A stretch of DNA of 64,000 nucleotides from Amycolatopsis antarctica (GTDB taxonomy: Bacteria > Actinomycetota > Actinomycetes > Mycobacteriales > Pseudonocardiaceae), in NCBI RefSeq assembly GCF_002262875.1, contig NZ_NKYE01000018.1:62001-126000 (forward strand), in the 5' to 3' direction. The translations under genes and the position numbers were made by a program. Under the pieces are notes generated by a model. The model saw only the letters and a list, made by a program, of their open reading frames with translations. It ran no database searches and was not told where the DNA came from. Below are positions 42,101 through 50,012 of the stretch, one piece after another (the first letter of the stretch is position 1; each line of letters begins with the position of its first letter).

Positions 42101-42261
42101 TGCAAGCGCGACTCGGCCAGAACGACAGCATCCCACGCACCCTGCACCTGCTCACCACATCGCTGGCCGATCTCGACCAACGCCCCGCCCGAAGCACCCT
42201 CAGCCTCGCTGACGCCCTGCAACAGCCAAGAAATAACATATCCGATCGGCAAGCCAGCTAA
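39124..42261 (+). CDS. Membrane LysM-BTAD protein ending the Tad locus
   Basis: A 1045-residue fusion. There are membrane helices near 12-33, 68-92 and 118-138. Two LysM domains follow at about 193-245 (VPYTVVHGDTLWDLAERHLG) and 262-320 (TVEPTDTLSAIAERELGD), which should bind peptidoglycan. A proline-rich spacer and a fourth helix near 376-395 lead to a long cytoplasmic part. The last 250 residues are a SARP-like unit: PPLHLQVLGRLHLTRANPEP and VYLALHRDGCRRETLSAALW give a winged helix, and the BTAD repeat follows (YRGDLAEGITADWIDGPREA, ARHLDPYNEAIYRDLMRLQA). It thus links the wall to a transcription-factor-type output domain. Such fusions recur at actinomycete Tad loci; mechanism unknown. Confidence 0.82.
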   Translation: MTTAPAQRIRGACAALALLVFIAGIPCGLLALGADPAHLLPDHWPGPTPIDQWPERIWNTLRWAWLTGDLVIWLVVAVAWAGWLLLTLSVMVEVIRQTGHGVRTARGLLRRVPRGRWIAGLVAAVLVATSTGTAAASTAAATPVAATAPPRPHEHPITAARISAADTAPDQAAHTVGTATTPIPAAARTEDAVPYTVVHGDTLWDLAERHLGRGTRYHEIVRLSPALLADNPGDLEPGWTLLFPPDAVALPHPADITTASGRTVTVEPTDTLSAIAERELGDPDSWPAIFDLNAGRTQPDGRALRHPDQLLPGWHLVLPAQAPPEQPATPPNSPIPPPAPEAPATPAEQPSSPSVSRGEQPDMPEAQPGAGIALPTGAFVGLGLAALITLAMITVRLRRRRWYLPGARDDADPAGLPVVRALRIAHDTAAPQSADDDNPTEPPGHARPADIHARDRVQATVRAVLPAPPDTSFGVRDGHAIALDLVGTRGLGLTGPGAHAAARALIMTLLAQATSDGLDAMIVMPADDARALFGHDLPDPVPARLRIVDDLPAALGTLEAELVARTDTSDLARDNSPANTAFPRGDTGPAVVVATPTTDTNRRAHAVLDNGSHLGLAGVFLGPWHPGGTARVRDNGTVEATSPTLREDLAGARLFTLPDTDARDLLALLHAADSGSDPTRDRIAASSAAESGTQRQSGPESTAANAQPLVSAYEFATEAPDAAAVTPPAAGAASDNPGEHPTTGPSGPAKTETTEPPSPEVSNHPCPSAARRDDNRTTAPALATAPSPAPPLHLQVLGRLHLTRANPEPRDLIDVLAPRQREILVYLALHRDGCRRETLSAALWPDAPGERPYNSFHATLSQLRRALRRAHEDNTLDIIVNQDSHYRLDQTILTTDLWQLHDANTACRQASATNAVAAAHRVTELYRGDLAEGITADWIDGPREALRRDVLDALSTLIRKIRTDSPEQALALLEQARHLDPYNEAIYRDLMRLQARLGQNDSIPRTLHLLTTSLADLDQRPARSTLSLADALQQPRNNISDRQAS

Positions 42262-42311
42262 ACGAACCCAGTGCCTCTCACAGGGAATAGTCGATCTTCA
42301 TCGCAACCGAA

Positions 42312-42327
42312 TAATCTCCGGAGATTA
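42312..42327. promoter_or_regulatory. Perfect 16-base palindrome TAATCTCCGGAGATTA
   Basis: A gapless palindrome 51 bases after the LysM-BTAD gene. Without a loop it is more likely a protein binding site than a terminator. Confidence 0.35.
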
Positions 42328-42400
42328 GCTCGGGAGACTGCCCTTCACGGGACAACTTGGTTATACTGGACTAATTCCTTGCGGGAGCTTGACCGCAGTG

Positions 42401-42418
42401 ACACGAACCTATTCGTGT
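42401..42418. promoter_or_regulatory. Small hairpin ACACGAA-CCTA-TTCGTGT
   Basis: Perfect 7-base stem with 4-base loop, downstream of the LysM-BTAD gene. It could be a weak terminator or an operator. Confidence 0.35.
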
Positions 42419-42554
42419 ATTCAGGGACTCAGTGGTGGCAGCCGCGGAGGAGATCGGCAGCAGAACTCAAGGCCGACACTCCGCCGCGTGTGCAATCGGA
42501 ACGGACGCGGCGGCGAGAGCCGGTAGACCTCTCGCCCGTCCACCTTCTTTTCGG

Positions 42555-42599
42555 CCTTCCTCTCTGTCTTCCTTTCCGGAGTCCTACTAGAGAGGAAGG
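42555..42599. repeat. 11-base inverted repeat CCTTCCTCTCT / AGAGAGGAAGG
   Basis: Perfect arms at 42555-42565 and 42589-42599 with a 23-base pyrimidine-rich loop. The purine/pyrimidine asymmetry of the arms is notable. Confidence 0.5.
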
Positions 42600-42763
42600 G
42601 GTGCGTCAAAGCCTTGTTGCAGGCCAACGCCGGGCAACCCACTTCCTCCGCGCCCCTCGACTTCGGTGCCGGCAGGCACGTGAACAGTCGGCTTGGGTGG
42701 TGTGTTGTCTCTCTGATGGTTCGCATTGCCTTCCGTTCGCAAGTTCTGTTCTGCTGTAGGCAA

Positions 42764-42808
42764 CTTCTTTATTATTCTTTTTTCCTGTACTCTTTCTTCT
42801 TTTTTCCT
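42764..42808 (+). other. Polypyrimidine tract
   Basis: About 45 bases, almost entirely T and C on the plus strand, with two T6 runs. It is very AT-rich for this genome and so could melt easily. It lies about 180 bases before the 34-bp tandem repeats. Confidence 0.5.
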
Positions 42809-42987
42809 CATGATTCCAGTTGGCCGCATAGCGCTTTCTGCCTATTTCTTGCGCGCGAGATAAATTCTAACGACAAGGAAACATGCGCTGTAGATATTGA
42901 CAACCACATGAGCGGCGTAACTGCAAGTGGTACGAGTCGAAAACCGCGAACTATCTAAAAGAGGAATTCGTACAGATTCCAAGCTCC

Positions 42988-43130
42988 GTGCGGGTCGCGG
43001 GCGTGGGCGCTGGCTGCCGCTGTGCGGGTCGCGGGCGTGGGCGCTGGCTGCCGCTGTGCGGGTCGCGGGCGTGGGCGCTGGCTGCCGCTGTGCGGGTCGC
43101 GGGCGTGGGCGCTGGCTGCCGCTGTGCGGG
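42988..43130. repeat. Four exact 34-bp tandem repeats plus a partial fifth
   Basis: Unit begins GTGCGGGTCGCGGGCGTGGG. Copies start at 42988, 43022, 43056 and 43090 and appear identical; a partial copy (GTGCGGG) starts at 43124. As 34 is not a multiple of 3, the repeat shifts reading frame at each copy, so it is not a protein repeat. There are no spacers, so it is not a CRISPR array. The lack of mismatches suggests recent expansion. Confidence 0.85.
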
Positions 43131-43239
43131 GCGTCTCTTCCTCTGCGTCTTCCCAGCTCAAGGGCCCGACAGGCCCTGAGTAGCAAGGTCGACGCCGAAG
43201 GTAACAGCGAGATAACGGAACCCGGCTGAAGCTTGAAAG

Positions 43240-43266
43240 TGTCTAGGCAGTGTGTCAACCTAGACA
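43240..43266. promoter_or_regulatory. Operator-like dyad TGTCTAGG-N11-CCTAGACA
   Basis: Perfect 8-base arms separated by 11 bases. CTAGACA occurs again at 43750-43756, just upstream of the first island genes. It could be a repressor site or a recombinase core-type site. Confidence 0.45.
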
Positions 43267-43787
43267 TGTAACCGAGACAGACCGAAGGGGATGAGGCAGA
43301 GAAGGGCGTGAGGACCGGGGCACGGCGTCCCGCGAGCGATCTCCTTCCTTTCTTCCCTTGAAGGTTTGGTCGTTACGAACCATAAGACCCGCACAGCGCG
43401 GGCAGCGGCTTGGGCCGCGCGGACAGCAGCGAAACCGTGCAGGGCAGTAGTGGGGAACGACGCGTAGCCAAACGCGCATTTCTAGTCTGAGGTGCGTAGT
43501 AACTGCGCTTGCAGCCCCGTTATGTGAATCCCTTGCTATAGAGCGGAGTAGCGCGCATAAAAGGCATGCCTGCCAGAGGCGTGTCCCCAAGATAACTACA
43601 TGGTGGTCTAGCACCGACAAACGTCACAACGTGTGGGCGTCCGGATTGTGTAAAGCGGTTGCCGACATTGAACGACTCTCTTAAGCGCGTCGCGTTTTCG
43701 TCGTTCATAGCACGCTATGTCTTACGGGCATGGTTCCCTGCGTTGTGTACTAGACATAACGGCTTCCCTTTTAGGGAGGTTCAGGGA

Positions 43788-43844
43788 ATGCGCTACCGGT
43801 CGACCGGGCGCTATCGCTTGCGATTCCGCATTGCACGGACATAG
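43788..43844 (+). CDS. Possible 18-codon micro-ORF
   Basis: An ATG 8 bases after AGGGAGG encodes MRYRSTGRYRLRFRIART and a stop. The ribosome site is excellent and the peptide is strongly basic. It could be a leader peptide ahead of the island genes. No further evidence. Confidence 0.3.
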   Translation: MRYRSTGRYRLRFRIART

Positions 43845-43961
43845 AAGATGATCCCCTTTGCATGAACCGCACCCGACGTGTCCATATTTCGGCCCGTACC
43901 AGTTCGCAACTGGCCTGAACCGCCAAGCACGTGCAACTACAACATCATTGGAGGATATGTC

Positions 43962-44120
43962 ATGACACGCAAGGACTTCAAAGAAATTGCGGATTCCGTA
44001 CGTCGGGAAGTAGTCGCAGACGACGAACGAAAAGCGCTTGCCGACGCCTTGTGCGCGTACTTCAAATCCGTAAACCCCCGTTTTAACCGGGACCGCTTCT
44101 TTGCCGCATGCGGCCTGTGA
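43962..44120 (+). CDS. Small plasmid/phage-type protein
   Basis: A 52-residue protein, MTRKDFKEIADSVRREVVAD through NPRFNRDRFFAACGL. The MTRKDY/F-x-x-IA start and the NPRF-x-R-x-RF-x-x-AC ending are familiar from small genes in actinobacteriophages and actinobacterial plasmids. Its function is not known. GGAGG lies 7 bases before the ATG. It opens a run of plus-strand genes with individual ribosome sites rather than overlaps, unlike the chromosomal style to the left. Confidence 0.78.
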   Translation: MTRKDFKEIADSVRREVVADDERKALADALCAYFKSVNPRFNRDRFFAACGL

Positions 44121-44156
44121 CCCGTAACTAATCCGCGCCTGCTGGGAGTGTCAATC

Positions 44157-44921
44157 GTGAACAACTCTGAAATTTCTTTCTCTGAAAATGCACTCTTGTA
44201 CTTCAGCCAAAATTACCGTTACGGGACATGGGACGGTGAAGACTGTGCCCGAGACAATGAATGGTCCGGTTTCGGATTCGTGCTCGGATCGGGCGGTGAT
44301 CCACTGCCAATTCCTGGCGACTACCTCACCGGGCACCAATGCTCCCATATGGTGGACGTGTCCAACGGGCGAGCGGCAATGCGGCTCATGGAGGAAGCGG
44401 CACCAGGGAAAGCGGCAGAGTGGAACGGTCTTCTTGCCTATGACTACGGCGATTCCGCCGCGCGTGAGGCTGCTACCCGTATCGGCGACTCTCTCGCGGG
44501 ATACCCCCTGCTCGACGACGAAGACCTGTCCGAGCGGGAATCGGAGAATGCCGCGCGCGTGCTGATCGATTCCTACGACGTTCCGGAAGACATCGCAGCC
44601 GACGTTGTGTCTGCGCTCAGCGATGACGGACAGACTTTGTGCACCGACTGTCACAGCTGGGATATCGACCGCATTATGTCCAATCTGGGCTATCGGGAAT
44701 GCGCCGAGTGTGACAAGTGGCTCGCGACAACGTTTGATGAGCCGCTGCATTACGACTGCGCCGAATGCTACGCAGAAGACGACTGCGAATGCATTTCCGT
44801 AATGATCGATGGATACCGGCACGGTAATCACGCCGTGACCATGTCCGACGTTCGCGAAACCCTGCGGGGCTGCGAGCACTGTTACCCCCTTGTCTACCCC
44901 TACGGCAAAAACGTGGCGTAG
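44157..44921 (+). CDS. Unknown island protein with cysteine-rich C-terminus
   Basis: A 254-residue acidic product. The first half is unfamiliar (SENALLYFSQNYRYGTWDGE, GFVLGSGGDPLPIPGDY). The C-terminal third is cysteine-rich: CTDCHSWDIDRI, then GYRECAECDKWL, HYDCAECYAEDDCEC and GCEHCYP, giving four CxxC pairs and probably two zinc sites. GGGAG lies 8 bases before the GTG at 44157. Codon usage is less GC-biased than in the Tad region. No family recognised. Confidence 0.6.
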   Translation: MNNSEISFSENALLYFSQNYRYGTWDGEDCARDNEWSGFGFVLGSGGDPLPIPGDYLTGHQCSHMVDVSNGRAAMRLMEEAAPGKAAEWNGLLAYDYGDSAAREAATRIGDSLAGYPLLDDEDLSERESENAARVLIDSYDVPEDIAADVVSALSDDGQTLCTDCHSWDIDRIMSNLGYRECAECDKWLATTFDEPLHYDCAECYAEDDCECISVMIDGYRHGNHAVTMSDVRETLRGCEHCYPLVYPYGKNVA

Positions 44922-44964
44922 CGAACACGACCGGTCGAGAAGTGCCCGGAAAAGGAGGCGCACC

Positions 44965-45372
44965 GTGGATACTAACAATCCGGCCACCGGAAGTGAGCAG
45001 GACCGGCAATACGCGATCTTTCGTGACTACGCCGACCAACACGGAGTCCGGCGCGCGTACCAAACACTGTCCATCATGGGCGTCTGCCATGAACTTATGG
45101 TGAGCCTGGCTGTACGTTACCTCACCGAGTCGGGACCACAAGGACATGAAGGGTCCGACAACGAAACCGTATTCGCCTACGCCACCGAGCACGGACACGT
45201 GCGCGTGATCCTTCGCTGGCGCGGATTATGGCGCGGGTTGGCGTTCTGCTCGGTTGAGCCCGACGAAACCGAGCAATGGCACCGACACTTCAGTGATGCC
45301 GAACAGTGGCTTTCGAAACGTGCCGCACTGAGTCGGGCAGAAAAAGCAATGCAATCGCACTACGGCAACTAG
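44965..45372 (+). CDS. Unknown island protein
   Basis: A 135-residue soluble protein starting at GTG 44965, 8 bases after AAAGGAGG. Segments YAIFRDYADQHGVRRAYQTL, MGVCHELMVSLAVRYLTESG, HVRVILRWRGLWRGLAFCSV and FSDAEQWLSKRAALSRAEKA suggest a mixed alpha/beta fold. No family recognised. Confidence 0.6.
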   Translation: MDTNNPATGSEQDRQYAIFRDYADQHGVRRAYQTLSIMGVCHELMVSLAVRYLTESGPQGHEGSDNETVFAYATEHGHVRVILRWRGLWRGLAFCSVEPDETEQWHRHFSDAEQWLSKRAALSRAEKAMQSHYGN

Positions 45373-45476
45373 GCACACCATGTTGTGCCGTTTCGGTGCC
45401 GCGCGCGTTCGCGTGCGGACGCCGTGACCGCACAACGGTTTCCGATATCACCTCCGATAACGAAAGTGGGTTCGTC

Positions 45477-46481
45477 ATGTCCAAAGAAACCAGCGAATGG
45501 CTCAACAACAATGTTTTGATCGGATACACCGACAAGCGCGGCCACGCGTGGCACTACCGGGCGTCCGCGCAGGGCAGCGAGTCCAACCATTACCCCGGCG
45601 CCATCCCGGTCGCCGACGTGCAGCGCCGCCTGTTCCACTGGACCGCCGAACCGGAACCGGTGCTCGTCTCAGGCAAGTTCGGTCTGCGCCACGTGCCGAA
45701 CAAGCAAGCCATCACCGCATCCGACACCGGCGACGTCCTCGGGATCTTCGCCGACGGCTACACCGTGCACCAGTACCAGGAATGGCTACTCAACAAGGTC
45801 GGCACGATCCTCGACGACGGTCTATCGATCGGTTCCGCGGGCCTGCTGCGCGACCGCCGACAGGCATGGGTGAGCGTAGAAGTGCCCGAGAACATCACCA
45901 CGCCGGAAGGCGTGGAGTTCCGGCCGAACCTGGTCGCCTGCACCAGCCACGACGGCAGCCTTGCCACCACCTACAAGCGGACCGTCACCAACGTGGTGTG
46001 CGACAACACCATGTCGGCCGGTCTGCGCGAGTACGGCCAGCAGTTCAAGGTCAAGCACTCCAAGAACGGCAAGTTCCGCATCGTGGAGGCCCGCGACGCG
46101 CTCGCGATGGTCCACACCGTCGCCGAGGAATTCGCCGCCGAAGTCAAGGCCCTGTGCGAAACGACCGTGACCGACCAGGCATGGCGCGCCTTCTTGGACG
46201 CGCACACCCCCGTGCCCGAGGACAAGGGACGCGCCCGCACCACCGCGACGAACGAGCGGGCCGCGCTCAACCGGTTGTGGAACAGCGACAACCGCGTCAG
46301 CCCCTGGCGCGGTACCGCGTGGGGAGTGGTGCAGGCCATCAACACCTACACCCATCACGAAGCGATCGTGCGCAACGCCTCCCGCGCCGAACGCAACATG
46401 TCCCGCGCTGTCGACGGCAAGGCCGACGCGCTCGACCAGGACACCGTGACGACGCTCGGCAAGGTGCTGACTTCGGTCTGA
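45477..46481 (+). CDS. DUF932 / phage-plasmid primase-like protein
   Basis: A 334-residue DUF932 protein, a family widespread in phages and plasmids (often annotated as phage/plasmid-like protein). Landmarks are FADGYTVHQYQEWLLNKVGT, the region LRDRRQAWVSVEVPENITTP, VACTSHDGSLATTYKRTVTN followed by VVCDNTMSAGL, and a C-terminal WGVVQAINTYTHHEAIVRNA. The TxxxxxxCxNT motif is the family hallmark. Function is not firmly established. It supports a plasmid or phage origin for 43.9-64.0 kb. Confidence 0.85.
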   Translation: MSKETSEWLNNNVLIGYTDKRGHAWHYRASAQGSESNHYPGAIPVADVQRRLFHWTAEPEPVLVSGKFGLRHVPNKQAITASDTGDVLGIFADGYTVHQYQEWLLNKVGTILDDGLSIGSAGLLRDRRQAWVSVEVPENITTPEGVEFRPNLVACTSHDGSLATTYKRTVTNVVCDNTMSAGLREYGQQFKVKHSKNGKFRIVEARDALAMVHTVAEEFAAEVKALCETTVTDQAWRAFLDAHTPVPEDKGRARTTATNERAALNRLWNSDNRVSPWRGTAWGVVQAINTYTHHEAIVRNASRAERNMSRAVDGKADALDQDTVTTLGKVLTSV

Positions 46482-46504
46482 CAAGGACCGTCGCCGCTTC
46501 GGTG

Positions 46505-46529
46505 CCCGCGCGGCCCTGCGCCGCGCGGG
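46505..46529 (+). terminator. GC-rich hairpin downstream of the DUF932 gene
   Basis: Perfect 10-base stem CCCGCGCGGC / GCCGCGCGGG with loop CCTGC, 24 bases after the stop. It may be a terminator or a processing stem between island genes. Confidence 0.5.
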
Positions 46530-46614
46530 TGCCGTGGCCGCGAAATGGCCACCACCGGTGCCCGAACCAAATTCCGGCGCACCACAAAACCCGACACGGG
46601 AAGGAAACCAACCC

Positions 46615-47490
46615 ATGGATATGCAGGCATTCGCGGCAGCGATGGCGGACGCGCTCGACGGAACATGGACGGTCGAACCCGGCCACCACGGGCACCGCGA
46701 CCGATACCTCATCGGCCCCGACGGCGAACAGCTTCACGTGTTCTACTCCGACTGGGAGAAGACACCACGGCTCCGGCTCTCCGCCAGCCTCCCGGCCACA
46801 CTAGCGACGATCCGGCACCGCCACGGAAACCCGGTGCCACCACATGAAATCACGGTGTCCCCGGCCAAGACGCCCGAAACCGTCGCCGCCGAGACCGTCC
46901 GGCGATTGCTGCCCGGCTACCGGGTCACCCTCGCCGAAACCCGCGAGCTGAAACAACGACTCGATGAGCAGGCCGCCGCGCGTGACCAGCTGGCGCACGC
47001 CATCGCGGACCCGCTCGGCGCGACCGTCCACACGCCGGGCCCCAGCCCCCTCGGCCACGACCCGCAGGAAGCAATCGTGCGCTACCAGGGGCCACTGGCC
47101 GGCACCGCCACGGTGCCCCGCAACAGCAGGCCCGTGGCGTTCGCCTTCTCGGTCGCCTCGGACGACGCCGCCAAGGTTGCCGCTTTCCTCGCGACGTTCC
47201 CGCACACCGACCAGCCCACCGAACCCGAACCGGACAGGACATCGGCACCGCAGGACTCGGAGACGCCTCGATTCACCCGAGACCAGGTTTCCCGCGCTGT
47301 CAACGATGGTGCCGACCTCGTAATCGACGAAGTGACGACGAGCGACCGTGACGACGACCTGATCAATCTCGTCGTGAACGCCGCGCTCACCCGCCTCAAC
47401 AACCCCACCGCTGACCTGGAACAGGTCGTCACCGAGTGCTACGACACCGGGCCCTCCGACGTCCGCAGCTGGTGGAGTAACTGGTCCTGA
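46615..47490 (+). CDS. Unknown island protein
   Basis: A 291-residue product. It begins MDMQAFAAAMADALDGTWTV, with a first domain that continues HRDRYLIGPDGEQLHVFYSD. A helical linker (ETRELKQRLDEQAAARDQLA) joins it to a second domain with VAFAFSVASDDAAKVAAFLA. The C-terminus is acidic (DLVIDEVTTSDRDDDLINLV). AAGGAAACC lies before the ATG at 46615. I recognise the general type from actinobacterial plasmids, but not a named family. Confidence 0.6.
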   Translation: MDMQAFAAAMADALDGTWTVEPGHHGHRDRYLIGPDGEQLHVFYSDWEKTPRLRLSASLPATLATIRHRHGNPVPPHEITVSPAKTPETVAAETVRRLLPGYRVTLAETRELKQRLDEQAAARDQLAHAIADPLGATVHTPGPSPLGHDPQEAIVRYQGPLAGTATVPRNSRPVAFAFSVASDDAAKVAAFLATFPHTDQPTEPEPDRTSAPQDSETPRFTRDQVSRAVNDGADLVIDEVTTSDRDDDLINLVVNAALTRLNNPTADLEQVVTECYDTGPSDVRSWWSNWS

Positions 47491-47532
47491 CCACCCAGCC
47501 CGCGACTCCAATCCAGAAAGGACAGAGGAAAC

Positions 47533-48192
47533 ATGAGTAAAGGCACCATGAGCGGCGAATGCGGAACCCCCGGGTGCGACAACATCGGCATGGGAATCTC
47601 CATCGCCGTGTCACGCCCCAGCGTCTACCGATGCAGCACGTGCCTGGACTGCATCAACGCGCTGGTTCCATGCTGGACACCCGGAATGACCGACCGCGAC
47701 GCCTACGACGCTCGTACCGACGCGATCGGCGAGATGGACGCGGACAGCCTCCGCAGCGAGTCGGCACAGATCCTCGCGCGACTCGCCGCCGCGCGCGACG
47801 CCTACGCCCGGCTGGCCGACCTGATCGGTGCCACCGCCGCGCGGGACCTCGTGATCTCCATCGTCGACGCCGGAGACCGCGTCATCGACGTCACGGTCAC
47901 CAACTGGTGGGCCGCGTACCGCTGGCCCGAACACCACCGCGCCACCGCCCCCGAGCACGAGCGGTTCGCCTTCACCCACGCATGGCCGATCACGGTCAAC
48001 GGACTCGGCATCGGCACCGTTCGCCGCGTCACCGAAGGGCACCACGAGCGCTACACCGCCCGCGACCTCACCGGCGGCAGCACCCGGCCCGACCTGCCCG
48101 CCGCCGAAGAACCCACCTACGGCACACCCCATGAGGCCGCACGCGCACTCCGTGCGTGGGCCGCCCGCATGGGATGGGACCAGGACCACTGA
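47533..48192 (+). CDS. Unknown island protein with N-terminal zinc site
   Basis: A 219-residue product. The first 45 residues have C10, C15 and then C34, C37, C40 (GECGTPGCDN, YRCSTCLDCI), likely one zinc site. A helix SLRSESAQILARLAAARDAY and a compact domain with RVIDVTVTNWWAAYRWPEHH follow. Start at ATG 47533, with AAAGGACAGAGG upstream. No family recognised. Confidence 0.6.
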   Translation: MSKGTMSGECGTPGCDNIGMGISIAVSRPSVYRCSTCLDCINALVPCWTPGMTDRDAYDARTDAIGEMDADSLRSESAQILARLAAARDAYARLADLIGATAARDLVISIVDAGDRVIDVTVTNWWAAYRWPEHHRATAPEHERFAFTHAWPITVNGLGIGTVRRVTEGHHERYTARDLTGGSTRPDLPAAEEPTYGTPHEAARALRAWAARMGWDQDH

Positions 48193-48267
48193 CCCGCCCG
48201 GATATCAGCGGCCCGAACAACACAGCCACGCACTACATGCGAAACAAAATGCAGGAGGCACATCGCC

Positions 48268-49308
48268 ATGTCCTTGGGAACTCTGACAATCCACCACGAC
48301 TACGAGTCCGGCACCACCGTCGAGGGAACCACTCGTAACAGTCCCGCGCACGCGGCGCTCAAGGCCCATCCGTCGTGGACCTGGTCTCGCTACGCCACGG
48401 CGTGGCTGCTGCGATCCTCCCGGCATCGCCAGTCCAAGCCGTACGCCATCGCCGAGATCGAGCGCGTGCTCACCGAGGCGGGCTACACCGTCGAGCGCGA
48501 GATCAACGACACGATGCCCAGCGTCGAACAGCAGGAAACCGATCTCGCCGACCGGATGGACGACCGGGTCGACCGGCTCACCGAGCGCGCCGGGAACCAT
48601 CAGGCCCAGGCTGATGCCACGCGGGCGAAAGCCGACCAGGTGTTCCACAACATCCCGATGGGCCAGCCGCTGCTGGTCGGTCACCACAGCTACAAGGCCG
48701 ACCGCAACCGTCGCGAGCGTGCCTGGAACCAGCTCGGCAAATCCATCAAGCAAGGCGAGTACGCCGACGAGCTGGCCCGCCGCGCCGAGACCGCGTCGCA
48801 CCACATGGGTGCCCGCCACAACCCGGTCACCGTCGCCAACCGGATCGAGAAGCAGGAAGCCGACCGTCGGCGTCTTCAGCGCGAACTCGACGGCGAACCG
48901 GGCTGGGTGACCGAGCCCGGCGAGAACGGCCAGCCGCGGCACCGCTGGGGAATCCAGCACCCCAGCGAAGCGCGCGCGGTCTACCTGCGGCGCGAAATCA
49001 CCACCCTCACCGAGCAGATCGACTACTGGAATGGCGTCTACGCCCAGCTCCAGGCCGAGGGCAAGGCGTCCACGCTGGGGCCGGACACCGTGAGCACAGG
49101 CGACTGGGTGCTCTACACCAACATGTGGATGCGAGTACGGCGAGTCAACAAGAAGTCGGTGACCGTGCCGAATCCGGTCTTCCCCCCGCCACGGCCGGGA
49201 GAGAAAGAGGCCACCTGGACCGTCGCCTGGCACAAGCTGCGCGGCCACCGCACCACAGACCAGATGCCACCGGAGATCGTCGAGGCATACGAGGCGCCCC
49301 GGCACTGA
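48268..49308 (+). CDS. DUF3560 family protein
   Basis: A 346-residue DUF3560 protein, common on actinobacterial plasmids. Hallmarks are TLTIHHDYESGTTVEGTTRN, HPSWTWSRYATAWLLRSSRH, a coiled coil rich in basic residues (DRVDRLTERAGNHQAQADAT), GQPLLVGHHSYKADRNRRER and DYWNGVYAQLQAEGKAS. The GHHS and H-R-R motifs are the conserved part. Function unknown; DNA or nucleotide binding is suspected by context. ATG at 48268 follows GCAGGAGG. Confidence 0.87.
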   Translation: MSLGTLTIHHDYESGTTVEGTTRNSPAHAALKAHPSWTWSRYATAWLLRSSRHRQSKPYAIAEIERVLTEAGYTVEREINDTMPSVEQQETDLADRMDDRVDRLTERAGNHQAQADATRAKADQVFHNIPMGQPLLVGHHSYKADRNRRERAWNQLGKSIKQGEYADELARRAETASHHMGARHNPVTVANRIEKQEADRRRLQRELDGEPGWVTEPGENGQPRHRWGIQHPSEARAVYLRREITTLTEQIDYWNGVYAQLQAEGKASTLGPDTVSTGDWVLYTNMWMRVRRVNKKSVTVPNPVFPPPRPGEKEATWTVAWHKLRGHRTTDQMPPEIVEAYEAPRH

Positions 49309-49420
49309 CCGGATCAACTGATGCACGAACTCCAGAACCCGCCCCGTCGACGAAATACGGGTCACCGTGCACACAGGCGCGCATCTACTCATTTCATTCC
49401 CCACAGTAAGGGAAATCGCC

Positions 49421-49984
49421 ATGAACACCACGACCATCGCACCCTCGGCCACTCGACTCGACTGCGGCCACATTCCGGTGCCCGACGGAATCGGCACCGG
49501 ATTCGCGACCGACCCCGCCACCGGCACGACCGCCTGCTACGCCTGCACCGACGAACGACAGCGCGACGCACTCAACCACGCGACCCGCTTCGCCGCCTAC
49601 ATCGCCTACGACAGCACCACGCTCACAACCTGGTCCGGTGGGCATCTCGCCACCATCGACCCAGCGGACCGCCACCAGGCCGGCGAACACGCCTTCACGC
49701 CCACCGGGCACCGCTGGACCCGCTTCACCTGGCACGCCACCGACGGCGACGGCGGCAGATGGTTCGGCGTCAACGGTGGACCCGGCCTCGTGGTCTTCCT
49801 CCGCCGCCTCCGGGTGTGCGCCTGGCAAACCGAATTCGGCAACGGACGCCCGCCGCGCTACTGCCACCGGCGCGCAACCCGGCAGGCCAGCAGCGCACCG
49901 CACACCCTCTACTGCCGCCAACACGACCGTATGGCGCGCGATCTCTATGACTGGACCACCCAGCCGATCACCTCCACCCGATAA
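49421..49984 (+). CDS. Small zinc-motif plasmid/phage protein
   Basis: A 187-residue protein. TRLDCGHIPVPDGIGTGFAT then TTACYACTDERQRDALNH gives CGH and CxxC, the pattern of a short family common in actinobacteriophages and plasmids. The middle is a beta-rich domain (TLTTWSGGHLATIDPADRHQ, WTRFTWHATDGDGGRWFGVN). It ends with RPPRYCHRRATR and LYCRQHDRMA, a second possible zinc site. ATG at 49421 follows AAGGGAAA. Confidence 0.68.
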   Translation: MNTTTIAPSATRLDCGHIPVPDGIGTGFATDPATGTTACYACTDERQRDALNHATRFAAYIAYDSTTLTTWSGGHLATIDPADRHQAGEHAFTPTGHRWTRFTWHATDGDGGRWFGVNGGPGLVVFLRRLRVCAWQTEFGNGRPPRYCHRRATRQASSAPHTLYCRQHDRMARDLYDWTTQPITSTR

Positions 49985-50012
49985 CCCCTTTTGTGCAAGG
50001 AAAGGATCTGCC

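Larger units (their letters stand above)
42262..43961. other. Lower-GC noncoding region with many repeats and dyads
   Basis: About 1.7 kb without a convincing gene apart from one possible micro-ORF. GC is clearly lower and codon-position bias vanishes. It holds several perfect dyads, a polypyrimidine tract (42764-42808), four 34-bp tandem repeats, and an operator-like repeat, listed separately. It marks the boundary between the Tad locus and the plasmid/phage-type island and could hold a replication or maintenance site; nothing proves that. Confidence 0.5.

Noticed and set aside
42988-43130. CRISPR array
   Set aside because: Repeats are contiguous with no spacers and no cas genes are nearby.
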